Part shown: one piece after another, positions 12,801 to 24,649 of the stretch | Layout: every line of letters begins with the position of its first letter | How positions within the stretch are numbered: position 1 is the stretch's first letter | NCBI GenBank assembly: GCA_963969365.1 | Contig: OZ017748.1 | Span: forward strand, 248,001-312,000 | Direction of reading: 5' to 3' | Source: Asterochloris sp. CNOR1 | Taxonomy: Eukaryota > Chlorophyta > Trebouxiophyceae > Trebouxiales > Trebouxiaceae | DNA: 64,000 nucleotides | Notes under the pieces: generated by a model | The model's input: only the letters and a program-made list of their open reading frames with translations | The model's database searches: none | What the model was told of the DNA's origin: nothing | Made by a program: the position numbers and the translations under genes

Positions 12801-15800
12801 TCTCAGCCGGTGTTACTTGCCTGCGTGTCTTGCCCAGTTGCTTCATCACAAGCAGAATGGCCAGCCAGGACAGCCCCATGGTGAGCTCCTTCCACTGAAA
12901 CTCTGGCAGGTGCTCGATGATCCGCCGCAGCGTGCGGTCAATATGGATGCTGCGTTTTGCGCTGAGGCCCAAGAAGTACTTTATCTGCATGAACAGCACT
13001 GTCACTAAGGAGCAGGTTGCAAAAATCTTGGCGTGACTTTGATACAGTCTGGAACGCTCTGACGAGTAGGTCACAACAAGGACGCAACAGGCTGAGCTGC
13101 AGGTGCAGACCTGCATGAGCTGTGCCTGCACAGATGTGCTTTCCTGCCCTGTCTACAGGATGCTGTCAGGCCCCAAGCAGCTGGCTATGTGAGGCAGCAC
13201 TGCTGCTGCCCTTCAAGCCACGTCCAGCACAGACACAGAGCTAGCACCTGCACGCCAACCTGCCACACTGCTTGTGATCCTGGCTACTGCTGTGCTTCAC
13301 ACCTGTGTGGTGGCGATGATAATGGATGCTCCTGAGGTGAAGCCTGAGATGACACTGTGGGACAGGAAATTGGTCAACAGCCCGGCCTGCATCGCTGCCA
13401 GGCCCAGGTAGAAGGCTGACACCAGCAGGGACACCTGCAAGGCGGGTGACGATGTGGGAAGCTGACCTGCGGAAAGGTGCTTACCCCTACCCCTGACTGC
13501 AAATAGGTACAAACAGGGAACCTGCAGGCCTGAAGAGGGCTTTTGGCGCCAGCAGCCAGCAGCGCAGAGTCGGATGCAGGGCTGCAGGCAGCATCTGTGA
13601 GGCGGCTGCAGACGGTCATCTGGGGTGTAACCAGCAGGGACAGCCTGCAAGTAGGCAAGTGGGTGGGTCTCAGCAGAGACTCTGTGACAACATCCAGAGA
13701 GGGCGGTGATGACCAGCAGAAAGTGACTCGAGGTGGGTGCAAGGCAGCAAGCAGCAGCTGTTGGCAGCTGCAGAGGCAGGTTCTAGATGTAAAACCAGCA
13801 GGGACACCTGCAGATTGGCAGCTAGATGGCTCAGCCATGGCTTGCAGGCGGCATCCTTGTGGTCCATGCAGGGCAGCAAACAGCGCTTGCAGGCAGCGAT
13901 AAGCGCTCTTGCAGGCAGCGGTAAGCGCTCTGCAGCACAGGCCCACTGTGCAACGCCCTCATAGCCATAGAGACATCAGCTGCCCCCTAGAGGAACTGAC
14001 ACAACTGGCAGGAACCTGAAGCTGAGGCCACACTCGTTGGCAGAGCCAGACCAGCATTCCCGCAGCTCAACTGTTGCCCACCTGAATGGCGGCGTGGTTC
14101 CACGCCACCTGGGCCGCAGGGTTTGCAGGGTCATTGGGGTTGACGTTCACATCGGAGCCGGCAATGAGGTCCTGCAATCCATTGCTGAGCAGCAGGGATG
14201 TGATTGCCACAGGGCCAACTGCCTGCACAGGGAGCCAGAAGGTCGTAGGTGCCAGTCTGGTGGCCAATCGCGGGCAGGAGTCAGCACATCTTCGCAGGGG
14301 TTGACCAAAGGGTCAGGCAATGGGTGCATGCCTGTACCAGGCGCTGCCATCTGGGTGGCAGGTGCTGCCTTATCAAACTCCTCAGCAGATTGTTGACCAG
14401 GCATGCTCTGGCGGGCATTGCCTTGGCCACTGACACTGGATGCCACAGCAGCCTGACTCACACAGCCTGACTGTCGTGCCACCAGGACAGGTGTGCTCAC
14501 CAGCTGGCGTGAGCTTCCGAACAGGGCATAAGCCAGCACAGGGATGAAGGCGGCGTACAGACCAAAGTTGGAGGGGAGGCCCGCGATCTGAGCATAGGAC
14601 ATGCTCTGTGGCACCACCATGACACCCACAGTCAGCCCGGCCGTGACGTCTGCCTGCACAGCACACAACCTCACTGCTGAGCTCGTGCCAAAACAACAAT
14701 GCCCACCAGGCCCCCACCAGCCCCATTGTCTTGTCAGACCCTGTGCAGCATGCATTAGCCAGCGCTCAGCGTAGACACAGTCTGCCATCTTAACGTGTTG
14801 GCTGCTCACCAGCAAGGGTGTCTGCCCCTTGCACAGGCGCGGCCACACACCGGAGGGCATGAATGGCTGTGACGCACTGTGAAGCAGGACAACAGCCAGA
14901 AGGACCACCAGCAGAACTGCCTGCTGCCCAAGGCCTGCTTATTTGACAAGAGTGCATGCCTGGCAGTTGGAAGTTAGCTGCAACCAACCATCAAGAGGGC
15001 GGCCTGCTGCCCAAGCACTGCCTGATGATTTTAGGATGCCTGCACTGCAATGGTGGCATGCTGGAGATCATAACCCAACTGGTTGCCCAGCAACCTGCCA
15101 AGCGCTCACCAACAGGGAAGCTCTCCAGTTGTACAGGCGCAGCCACTTGCAGCAGGGCAGCAGGGTCTGTAACCAGTCCCGCCACGTCAGCGACTTCACC
15201 CTCTGCTTTGCCCTGCAGCGCATGCCCTGATGGCTCGGCCTGCACATCTGCCGCCTCACCTCACGCAGAGGCTGGTTCTGGGCTGCTGCACCTTGGGGAT
15301 ATCAGGAGGCAAGACTGGAGCACTGAGCGCTGCACACTCTCCTGCTGCTGTGACAGCTTGTGCTCGTCAGACCAGTGCAGCCAAGCAAAAGGGTTGGGTT
15401 CTTTTTGCACTCACGCCCAGGCACCATAGCCCAGGACAGCAGCCAGCAGTAGTCGATGAGCAGCGAAAGGGGTCAGGCCGGCGCCCGGCACATGGAGCCT
15501 GATGGGGTGCACCTGGTAAAGTGGTCGGTCAACCAGCGGTCCTTAGAGCTCTCGCACCTCGCCACGCTGCGAACGTCCCTGCAGGCAGTGCAAAGGGGTG
15601 CCTGTGTGGAGAGCGCCTCTTTGAGCATGTGCGTGGCCAGCTTTGTGGTGCCCGTGATAGGCAGTCAAGCATGGCAGCATTGCCCGGGGGGCGTGGAATG
15701 CGGCCTGGCCAGCTGTTGCCAAGTGCCACGACTGGCAACGGTGAGATACATTGGTGCCTCCATAGGCAGAGCAGCAGCACTGGCTCAGGGGGCCTCAACA

Positions 15801-16181
15801 AGCAGCAATGCCCAAGGGGGCATCAGCATCAACATCGCCGATTGGTGCCAGCTTGCCGGAGCACCTAGACAGTTCCTTTGGGCAGAGCGGCACTACCCCT
15901 GCGGCTTGACCTCAAGCCATTGCCAGGCATCTCAAGCGCAGGTATGAGCACAAGCGCAATTACACTTGACTTGTGTAGCACAGGCGGTGCTGAGAGGTGC
16001 ACACGCACCTCAGGTCGGGCTGTGAGGGGACGAGGCGCCTGCCGCGGCCCAACGGCCTGTGGTGCGGCGCCAGCAGGGGCTGCAGCTGGGGCAGCGGCAA
16101 CACCTCATCTGCCTGGCTCTCAAGCTTGTCTACTTCTGCGTCATGGGTGCTGCCGCCAGGAGACACATCAGATCCTGTCAT
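6847..16181 (-). CDS. SulP/SULTR-type sulfate transporter with C-terminal STAS domain, 17 exons, complete
   Basis: Predicted proton/sulfate symporter of the SLC26/SulP family, 722 aa. Exons from the 5' end, high to low: 16009-16181, 15110-15212, 14501-14653, 14082-14222, 13303-13434, 12817-12984, 12691-12746, 12485-12566, 12179-12277, 11620-11725, 10914-11015, 10504-10658, 9844-10016, 9027-9156, 8557-8664, 7481-7595, 6847-7019. All phases agree and the frame is open to TGA. Landmarks: [20 protein letters not shown] (SulP signature), [55 protein letters not shown] and many hydrophobic helices. The STAS domain covers [34 protein letters not shown] and [15 protein letters not shown]. Start ATG at 16181. 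Length fits plant and algal SULTR proteins. It probably sits in the plasma or plastid membrane; which one cannot be read here. Its 5' end faces pirin across 1.2 kb. Confidence 0.95.
7596..8180 (-). repeat. Tandem decayed copies of a transporter exon edge inside an intron
   Basis: The intron upstream (in transcript sense) of the 7481-7595 exon contains about five blocks built on a cagc(a/c)(g/a)ctgcaggcag core followed by diverged sequence. They start near 7591, 7750, 7848, 7943 and 8120. The first coincides with the real acceptor of the exon beginning LLAIVLRDY. The others do not join in frame, so they look like copies of the acceptor segment. Confidence 0.5.
10470..10497. repeat. Short interstitial telomere-like stretch (TTTAGGG type)
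   Basis: The bases gtttaggggttgggatttag, then ggtttatg, are imperfect repeats of the plant/algal telomere unit TTTAGGG, in a transporter intron. It is only about four units long. It could be a chance GT-rich run or a scar of break repair. Confidence 0.4.
13590..13940 (-). repeat. Intron repeats derived from the transporter 13303-13434 exon acceptor
   Basis: The acceptor region of the exon at 13303-13434 (ccagcagggacacctgca on the + strand) recurs near 13630 and 13796 inside the upstream intron. An aagcgctc(t)tgcaggcagcg unit is also tandemly repeated near 13890-13930. None of the copies is coding. Confidence 0.5.
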
Positions 16182-17426
16182 GCTGCTCAAAGGTTTCCAG
16201 CTGGTGTTGCAGGCTGGCAGGAAGTGTCTTGCGCCTGACTTCTAGGCCTGCTCATGCAGGAGCTGAAGATTTAATTGTGGAGGAAAAGGCTTCCAAGCCA
16301 GATCTATGGTGCCAGCAAGACGGTTGGATGTGAGAGAAAGCTGACCAGCGGGCTGCATGCACTTTCATGCCGCTGGGCTACATTGTCTTCTTTCGTGCGC
16401 ATGGGCACATGTTCCTCTTAGGCTGCTGAATTGAAAAGCCTTGTGTGCCATTGTCCAGACACTTTACGCTAGCTGCGTTGAGCATTTGCAAGAGCAATGT
16501 TGTTATCATCATGGCTAGGTTATCACGTAATTGATCTCACGCCATTCTTCACGTTTATCAATTGCGAGCAAATTCACACGCAGTTCTGCCATCCGCAGGT
16601 AGCCATTGCTCGGTTACAGCTGCTCACCCTTGCACTCTTGCTCATCGCAGCTGCAGGCAAGGCCCCCACCTGCCATTCGAAAGGTTTCTAGCTTCCATGG
16701 ATCTGAACATGTCTTCCTGCAGGTTGTGCCCTTCTGAATATCTTTGTGAGCAAGCCCTCAACAGCAGCACCACACATCACAGCTCAGGTGCGGACCAGTA
16801 AGCATTACCTGAGCACCTGCAGCAGACATGAAGCCAAACTGAGGGGCTGCCATGTTACATTTTTGCCATGCCCAGTCTAGTCAGCTCCACACAGAGCAGG
16901 CTGGTGAAGGGGACTTTGCCACAAGACCTGTTGGCTGCATGCGCACCATTGATCATCAAGTGCTCACCAAGCCATATGAGCGCATGATGCAGCGCTGGGC
17001 TGCAGGTTGCACGCACCGTGTGCTGCCTGTTCACGGCGCTGCGGCAGTCCAGCTGCTGACAGACTGATGTTGGGATTGCTCAGCCAGCCTATGTGACCCA
17101 GTATGCAGGCCCTGCTTCAGCCTGCCCTGCTTCAGTGTTCAGCAGTGCTCAGCTGCAAAGCACTGGGCAGGTCTTTCATAACCTAGGCCACCCAGCCTGC
17201 ATGCTGCTGTGCTCTGCTGCAATCCACTGGGCAGCCTGACAGCAAGGTGGCTGCACACCTGGCCAGCTGCCAAACACTTGCCTGGTGGTTTGTGCTGCAG
17301 GTCTCGGAGCCTGACAGCAACCTGGCTGCGTCCTTGCTCCGCAGCAGACCTCTGGGCGCTCACAGCGCAGCACTCCGCGCGTCAGCCGCAGCAGGCAACA
17401 GGCGGGCCGTTCGCGCAGCCAGCAGC
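16182..17426. other. Divergent intergenic region between sulfate transporter and pirin
   Basis: The start codons of two divergently transcribed genes bound this stretch of about 1.2 kb. It should contain both promoters and perhaps an upstream non-coding or transit-peptide exon of pirin. A comparatively AT-rich part lies at about 16490-16580. A block from about 17120 to 17300 has internal repeats (cagcctgcatgctgctgtgc-like). I could not assign a specific regulatory site. Confidence 0.4.
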
Positions 17427-20400
17427 ATGGTTCAGACCCAGACAACAGCGCTGCGCCCCGTCGTGAAGGTGTGTCAAGTCTCTGGGATGCTGTCAACCAC
17501 TGGGCTGTAAGCAGCTTGTCCTGCGCGCCCTGCTGCCTGCTGCGGTGCTCAATCCACTTCTGCTACAAGGGCAGCCCTGCTGCAGGTGCTGGCAGCAGGT
17601 GCTGGCTGGCAACTGTCAGCCAGCTGCGATGCTTGCAGCAACCCTGTCTGCAGACATGCTGCAATTGCTGCAGTGTAGAAGGTGTCGTGCCTGTCTTCAG
17701 TGCCAACTCCCTCTGGAGAGGCTGCCTGCTCCGTTCTGCCCTCCCAGATGCAGCTCTTGCCAGCAAGATGGACCTCATCTCACAAGTGACGTAATGTGTC
17801 TGCAGGTGGTGCAGGGGCAGCACACGATGGAGGGCGCTGGAGTTCCCATCACCAGGTAAGTGTCCAGCGTTGTCATGTCAGTGACCTGGCACAGGTGCAT
17901 CTCTGCTGCTCAGGGCCACCTGCAATGCCAAGCTCTGCTGACAAACATGGCCTTTGCTGGGCAGCTCTCACAGCATACCATTGCGCCAGCGGCAGCTGGC
18001 ACAGCAGGTGTTGCTGCCTGCTCGAGCAGGTACCGCCAACCGTCCTGGCTGTGGTGCCATGGGCAGCAGGTGCTGCAGCAGTCTGTCTTGTGCCTAGTAA
18101 TGCAGTGACAGTCACTGGAGGTAGGTCGGGGCACTGGTGCCGCAGTGCGTGGAACACTGCCTGCCCCGCATGAGCCGGAAGGCCGTGTCTTCCTAGCAGC
18201 GCCCAATCCATGCGGGATTCGGCGCCTCACAAGTGTTGCAAGCCCTCAAGTACTCACAGGCCCTCCAAAAGTACCCTAAACCTAAACCCAAAACCCCCCG
18301 CCTGCCCTACTGAAGCTGCAAGGCTGCATCTTCCTGCAGAAGTGGTACCCACTCCCTGTGGCAGCTGGGCCCCTCCTGCAGCTCACAGGCTGCCCGCCCC
18401 GCCTGCTCGCAGGTGCCACTCTGCAGCTGCAGACTCGGCTCCTCCTCTCTGCCCCCCACTGAGGCCTGCTCAGTGTCATGCAGCCCGCAGCAACACCATT
18501 TCCAGCACCATGCCCGGTGCTTGCTTGCAGAACATCCATCACGTGCAGTCTGCCTACAGGTCAGGACCTGGCGCACTGCGTTGGTGCCGGGAAGACGCCT
18601 GCCTGCAGAGCACCCAGCACCTGCTTGCTGCACTCAGCCCAGGCCCTACCTCCCTCACACTTATGGAGGGTAGCTCTAGCAGCTGTGGCTCACCATGCGG
18701 CCTGCCTGTCTGCAGCACCGCCACTGTCCACCCTGCCCAGGGCCAGTCCTCGAAAGCTGCATTTTGTGACTCAGTTACTCTACCACCTGCCTGCAGAACA
18801 ATTGGCACCTACTCTCTGCGCAATTTGGACCCGTTCCTGCTGCTGGACGAGATGAAGGGGCCTGCCAGCTTTGCCTCAGCTGGCTTCCCCGACCACCCCC
18901 ACAGGCAAGCCTTGGCCCCACCACTGCCCACACATGATAGCCTGTGCCCAGCCACCACAGCACCAGCAACCCTGTAAACAGAGTCCTGCACTGTATGGGC
19001 TTGCTTCCCAATTTTGCCCTTGTAAAGTGCTCCAAAGCACCCATCACAGACAAGGCCCTGGGCAATTTGCCAGTACCCCTGACAGACAGGGGATGTGAGC
19101 ATCAGTTGCCGGACCTTCTCACACCATGGTGACTCTGCTGCCTGTAAGCTCTTGGGCCATCCCCTGAACAATAAGCGTGACCTGCTCTGCTGCTCTGTCG
19201 GCGTTGGCAGCTGCTGCCTGGGCGGCTCCCTGTCGTGCTGGCTGTGCTGGCATCCAGCCTGCTGTTAGATGCTGCCAGTGCTATGGGCCTGACTCAGGAA
19301 ACTCGATCAACAACACATCTGCCCGTGTGCAGGGGCTTCGAGACCTGCAGCATCATGCTTGAGGGTGAGCCTGCCTGCCGCAAGACAGGGCTGGGTGTGG
19401 ACTGGAGGCCCTGTGGGCATGCACACCAGCACACCAGCGTCTTGATTGCTATTTGTCATCCCTGTTCGAGAGCCCCAGGGCTGGACTGCGCCTGCAAGAC
19501 CTTTCAGCAGCGTCCCCCTTTGCAGCCAGCACAGTAGCAGAATCTTGCAGATCGTTGTCCCAGCCTGGGGTGCCCAGGGCTGGACTACCCCTGCTGGACC
19601 TTTGGGCGGCGTCCCCCTCTGCAAACAGCACAGTAGCAGAGTTTCTGCAGTTCGTTGTCCCAGCCTGAGATGCCCAGGGCTGAACTGCCCCTGCTGGAGC
19701 TTTGAGCAGTGTGTCCTCCTCTGCAACCAGCACAGCAGCGCTCTGTTTGCATTTCATCGTCCCTGCATGGGAGCCCCACGGCTTTAGTGCCCCTGCACGA
19801 CAACCCTGGAAAGGCCTCAGCCTCTGCAAGGCTGCGCACTGACGCAATCTGTCTGACATCACTGCCTCGCTGCCTGCAGGCAAGATGCAGCACCAGGACT
19901 CCTGTGGCAACAAGGGCACCATCGGCCCCGGCGGCGTGCAGTGGATGACTGCCGGCCGCGGGCTCATCCACTCAGAGATGCCTGTTGTGGATGGTGGTGA
20001 GTGCCCTGCCTGCCCCTGGCAGGTGCCGAGACATGAGCTGCAGGGTGCTTCACTGAAGGCTAGGGGGTGTGCGGCGACTGTCTGGATGCGAGTCCATTCT
20101 GCAGCTCTGGTTACAGGGTCTGATCTGCTGTGTGTAACAGCTAGCACCCCTGCCAATGGCTGTGCTGGTCACTGCGGGCCGTGCAGCACGACAGGTTGGA
20201 GGGGTGCGGTCAGCTGTGTTTGAGCTGATGCCCTCGTCAGTGGCTGTGCTGGTACTGACCCCTTGCAGGGCAGCTGTGAGACTGCCAACACGCCTGTCAA
20301 TGCCTACGCTGTAGACTTCAGGGGCACAGCATGACTCTTGAGAGGGTCTGGTCAGCTGTGGGACTGCTAGTGCCCTTGCCCAAGGGCGTGCCAGTTGCTG

Positions 20401-21956
20401 GGGCACGCAGCATGATGCAGGTGCGCTGTGCAGCCTGTACCCTCTTGCTGCGGGCTTCTTGTAGGCACGCTGCTTCAGCCTCATGAGCTGCAGCACACTG
20501 CAGCAGCCAGGCCGCTGTGCAGACCGCCTGCAGCGCCTATGTTGCAGGCAATCTGTGGGGCTTCCAGTTGTGGATCTGTCTGCCCAAGAAGGACAAGATG
20601 ATCAAGCCCCGCTACCAGGACATTCAGGTGCTGCAGCAGGGGCTGGCACTGTGCAGCTCCATAGCGTGGTGTCTGTCATGCACCCCTGTCAAGCATTGTG
20701 CCACTGGCTTATCGTTGAACCTTTTGCATGGCGCTCATTCATAAAGTGGCCAGGAGCACTGAACTGAGCTGTGTTTGAGCTTGCTCCTGAGCCCTATGCC
20801 TCTCTTCCCTGCAGCTGACAGCCTCCCCTGCATGGCTGAACACAGTACCTTCCTGGCTGGTTTTCTATCCTGCATGCTCCTTGCCATGCAGGCTGACAGC
20901 ATCCCCTCGGTGTCTGAAGATGGCGCCACAGTCCGCGTGATGGCTGGGCAGCACAACAGCACTGTGGGTCCCATCAAGATGCGCAATCCTGGGCTGCTGA
21001 TGGATGTGACCGTGGAAAAGGGTGGCAAGTTTGTGCAGGAGGTGGGTACTCCTGGAGTTTGGCTGCGGGGTGCGGTGTTTGCTTACCGACATGCAAGCCC
21101 TAGATGGTCTGGTCAGCAGTGGCATGTCTGATGGACTCTACTTTGGCCCAGGGCCAGCGATATTAAGCCAGAGCTGTCATGTCCCACACTAAACAAGGCC
21201 GGGGCACTCCCCTTGCTTTTTGCACCACTGAGTTGCCTGCAAGCTGAGTCCTGTTCCTACAGATTCCTGAGGAGTGGACGGCGTTCGCCTATGTAGCCCA
21301 GGGCAGCGGCAAGCTCTCAGGCACCAGGGGCTCTGCCGAGCAGGCCCTCGTCTTTGGCAAGGGCAACTTGGTTGAGGCCAGCACTGAGGATGCAGCGGGG
21401 CTCAGATTTCTGCTCATTGCGGGCAAGCCCATGAATGAGCCCATTGTTCAGGTCAGCACCATGCTCTCCAGAAGCAAGTGCATGTGTGCAGTGTCACAGT
21501 AATAGGGTCCTTACAGCTGCCTCCAAGGGTGGACCTTGCCATGCTGCTTACTCATGCTGTACACCTTGTCTTCTTGTTCTTACACACCTCAGGGGTTGTG
21601 GTGGCCCTCTGCTCTGGCGCATCCTCCCCAGGCCCCAGGCCCAGCCCACATGACTGCTGCACTCGTATGCAAACAGGAAATCATTTACTGAAGTTTCAGC
21701 AAGACCCGGTGCACCTGAGTCTTGCCCCACTCACTGGTGGCTTGTGTCTGCCTGCAGCATGGCCCTTTTGTGATGAACACGCGTGAGGAGATCCAGCAGG
21801 CCTTTGAGGACTTTCAGGCAAGCACGGGCCTGTGCTTTGCCTAGCTTTCCTTGGCGTCATGCTATGTGCCTCTACCTGTCAACAATTGGCTGTTTTGTGC
21901 AGGCTGGCAAGCTCCACAACCCTAATGACGATGTCTGGGCAGATTGGCAGGATTGA
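17427..21956 (+). CDS. Pirin (cupin-superfamily protein), ten exons, complete
   Basis: Pirin-family bicupin, 293 aa from the ATG at 17427. Exons: 17427-17468, 17806-17855, 18797-18904, 19333-19364, 19880-19996, 20548-20627, 20892-21041, 21263-21451, 21758-21817, 21903-21956, stop TGA. All phases join. Landmarks: LRNLDPFLLLDEMKGP, GFPDHPHRGFET (two metal-binding His), WMTAGRGLIHSEMP (third His and the Glu ligand), GFQLWICLPKKDKM, FLLIAGKPMNEPIVQ, GPFVMNTREEIQQAFEDFQ and the end DDVWADWQD. The four iron ligands known in human pirin are present. Two introns, after 18904 and 21817, begin with GC instead of GT; the first is required for the HPHR-GFET join. Pirins act as nuclear cofactors or as quercetinase-like oxygenases; which applies here is unknown. 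An in-frame extension upstream of 17427 may add a targeting peptide. Confidence 0.95.
18273..18298. repeat. Short telomere-like stretch (CCCTAAA type)
   Basis: The bases accctaaacctaaacccaaa, then acccc, in a pirin intron resemble the plant/algal telomere unit on the opposite strand. It has about three imperfect units and also resembles a plant telo-box. A weaker similar stretch lies near 39017-39040. Confidence 0.4.
19460..19800 (+). repeat. Minisatellite of about 100 bp, roughly 3.5 copies, in a pirin intron
   Basis: Units begin near 19460, 19556, 19657 and 19759. Each carries a gcccagggctggac-like core, an agcagcgtccccct-like middle and a cagcacagtagcag-like end. Copies differ by substitutions. 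It lies between the exons ending 19364 and starting 19880. Unlike other intron repeats here it does not resemble a neighbouring exon. Confidence 0.75.
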
Positions 21957-23237
21957 AAGGCAGCGAGCTCTATTGACGTTGATGATCTGCGTGCAACAGC
22001 ATGTCAGTCGGCTTGTGCATGCACCTACAGACAGGCATTAGACAAACTGAATCGAAGTCTGGCAGACTGACTGATGTTTAAAGGATTGTGAAGCAGATGT
22101 GCCAGGAGATCCCATTCAAGTGTGGATTCCAAGGTGTCAAAAGTATGGGGGAAAGGCCACAGAGCTGGCTCTGGCCACAGGGTTGATTTGCTTCATGGCA
22201 AGCCTTTCGCTGAAGCCTTGCTGTGCGGGCTGCCACAGCAGCAGGCCAAAGTGCTGCGGGCATGCAAGAGCAGGTCTATGCCTCCTGCACCCAAATACCC
22301 AGTAATGCAGCCATCTGTCCTCAAGCCTCACTGTCCCTCAGACCAGTCAGTAAGTTGAAGTGCCAATTTCTGGATTGGGTTCACAGGCGTCGTACATCTC
22401 AATGACACAAAAACGCAGCTGACAGATGTGCAGAGCCGCATACGTAGAGCAAGAGACAGTACAAGGGGATTTGAGAGCCAGCCAATGTGTGTTGCCAGCC
22501 CCATATACATCAGGTACACATTGAACAAGAGTCGTTGAGGCTTAGGCAGGGTGCTTGAAGTGACAACTGTCAAGGCCACCTGGCCCAGGTCAATCTCTAA
22601 GACAGTTAGCATGCTCAATTCTTGGGTGTCTTACCAGATGCTCCTGTCTGAGGTGCAGCAGAGAGTGAGCTTTCAAAACTCGTCCCTTGTAGAGTGTTGT
22701 GTTAGTTTTTTGGGTCTCTGACATTTCAATAACTCCCAGATAGCTGCTGCCAATGTGTGCACCTCCTGACATGTTGGCGACTGTCACTGCTTATTGTCAG
22801 CTGTATCCAGCCTCTGAGGCTTGAGGAAGGCTGAGGCAGCCTCAACGGCAGGTTTCTCCAGGGTGGCAAGACTTGCGCAGGTCTGGCACTGTATAGTTCT
22901 TGCTATCTGGTTGATGTCACTGTTTCAGAAAAAGTGCTGGAGTAGGGACGACCAACTTCCATGGGGAGCGCTGTCCCTCATCAGCTGCCGGAAGTCCTGA
23001 AATTCGTCATCTATTGCAGTTTGCAACACGAGCACTTTCGTTTCGGGCCTGCTGGGCCCAGCCCCGGGGGGGCTTTGTTGCCTCTTGCCGTCTGGAGCTC
23101 TTCACAGTGCTGTATTGCGCCAGCAATTAGTGCCTGCCAGCCCCAAAGGTGCACTGCTTAGATGTGAAAGCATTGAATGCAATACAAGCCACCCCCGCCC
23201 CGAAAGCAACAGGGCAGCAGCAGTGCGTTAAGACCTT
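21957..23237. other. Spacer between pirin and globin-like gene A (ancestral spacer of the amplified unit)
   Basis: No gene is supported. Parts of this spacer recur ahead of the other globin-like genes. A gaggtgcagcagagagtgag block at about 22652 recurs near 28036. An IR-containing block is at about 22914-22951. A block near 23025-23110 (ttgcaacacgagcactttcg, then gggcctgctggg) recurs near 26280, 28386, 30788, 32327 and 36775. Confidence 0.6.
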
Positions 23238-23872
23238 TCACAGGACCAGCATTGCCTCATGCCAGTACCTCGGCTGCTTCGCCCTGGTTCGAAGCAAACG
23301 CACTACTCTAGCAAGGCTTGCCTTGTCAAACTTCATCTCCCGCATGGCGTCAATGAGGTGTCCTTGAACCACTCGCATCTGATCGAGTGTGATGGCGCCA
23401 CCCTCTTGTGCAGTCACCATGTCATCCAAGGAACACACATCTGCGGCGCTGAGTTCTGCCCGGCCACCAATAAGGTACCGCATGTACAACATCTGCATTA
23501 CAACATGACTGTATGCCTGGAGCTCTGACAGACCAGCATGGTGCTGGTAGTCAACAATCAAGTGGTTCCAGAAAGATGCAGAAACATTGCTGACCTGCCG
23601 TTTCCTGTGCAGTTCTGGGTCAGCTGCAATGCTCTGCGCCAAAGCGGCCAGCCGAGGGTCTCCACCAACCTTGCGCTTCCAGCATGAAATAAGATGATAT
23701 GCCTTCTCTGCACCACCTGCATAATGCCTGTGGAGTGTGCACACACTGCTGCCTCAGCAGGGCTGAAAGGTGTGCTCAATTTGTTCCCACCTAACATGCT
23801 TGTAACGTTCTCGCCCAGCTCCTTCGGCAGCTTTGCAACACTCCCGGCTTCATCGAAGGTGAAGTTTGACAT
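23238..23872 (-). CDS. Globin-like gene A (truncated 2/2 hemoglobin-like, heme ligand replaced)
   Basis: Three exons: 23791-23872 (82 nt), 23595-23716 (122 nt) and 23238-23492, phases 1 and 0; 152 aa, stop TGA. Exon 1 encodes MSNFTFDEAG...KELGENVTSML. By eye the chain follows group I truncated hemoglobins: LGGAEKAYHLISCWKRKVGG for the A/B helices, DPRLAALAQSI for the B-C region, RKRQMLYMRYLIGG for helix E (family KGKQ..F....LGG), AQEGGAIT for the F region (family VHQGRGIT) and VVQGHLIDAMREMKF for G/H. Residue 97, matching proximal His F8, is Gln. Position B10, normally Tyr, is Trp40, and the CD1 Phe is absent. A heme role is therefore doubtful. The C-terminal 20 residues differ from the other copies. 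It lies between pirin and a decayed GH5 fragment. Confidence 0.75.
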
Positions 23873-23999
23873 CTTGCTGTGCCTCAAGCACAGCCCCCTT
23901 CCCTTGACGGTGACCTTAGGTTTCGTACGCGTTCGAAGTCGTCTGACATCTGCAGCTTCAGCTTCAGTCTGAAGGCTTAGCCTTCAGCGGACTGCAGGA

Positions 24000-24301
24000 A
24001 TCCAGACAACTTCAAGGCATCAACTTGATCAAATCAAGCAAAAAGCAGGGCACCGTGCTGGTAAGGTTTTGCTGCTGCTGCAGGGAGCCACAGCCTGTAA
24101 AATGCCTAGACGTCTGACTCAGTTCTCGAGGCTGCTGCAGTGGCCTCTTTCAAGGCCATACATGGTCTGAGACTTGAGTCCTTTCTCTGCAGGCTGGCCT
24201 GAGGTGTCATGATCCCACTGCGCTGGACTTTGCCACAGTAAGGCATCGCCCTCAGGCTGCTGAGCTCTAATGCTATGAGGCTACCCTTCAGCTTTGGAGG
24301 C
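24000..24301 (+). pseudogene. Decayed GH5 5' fragment A (exons 1-2)
   Basis: About 24003-24061 matches GH5 exon 1 (the sequence for LHGINWFGFNNQGTML in the live gene) with several substitutions. About 24192-24301 matches exon 2, keeping DP.ALDFATV before a frameshift and stop. It starts about 130 bases from the globin A start codon, in divergent orientation, as in every other unit. Confidence 0.75.
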
Positions 24302-24649
24302 AAGGCTGTCCCAGGACCACCTGATGCCTCTGTACCATGAGCTTACCCTGCTGAGGGCTCAGGCTGCAGTGCCCTTGTGCAGCTGTGGCCTGCAGCGTCA
24401 TTGAGTTGTCTGTTATGGCCGTGCCCCCCCTCCTTTCCAGCGATGTGCCATTGCCCACTCGGCAAAGTTCTTGCACTGTGCTCGTTCATGGACTGGCCTG
24501 GAGCACCTGAACTCAGCCATGTTTGAGCACAGTACCGTTCTGCTTGCTCTTGAGCCTTGCGCTCCTCTCTGTAGGTTGACAACATCCCCTGCAAGGCCCA
24601 GCACAGTATCATTCTGCCATCTTCTACCCTGCGTGCCCCTTGCCATGCA

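Noticed and set aside
14147-14908. A single 253-codon - strand frame taken as one exon
   Set aside because: It contains the real exons 14501-14653 and 14082-14222 only in part and runs through introns. The spliced phases agree better and restore the SulP signature.
23025-23110. Conserved + strand reading frame (FLFGPAGGALPPR-like) repeated near every globin-like gene
   Set aside because: Its copies differ by indels that are not multiples of three and lack a common start or stop. It fits a duplicated non-coding spacer or globin 3' untranslated region better.
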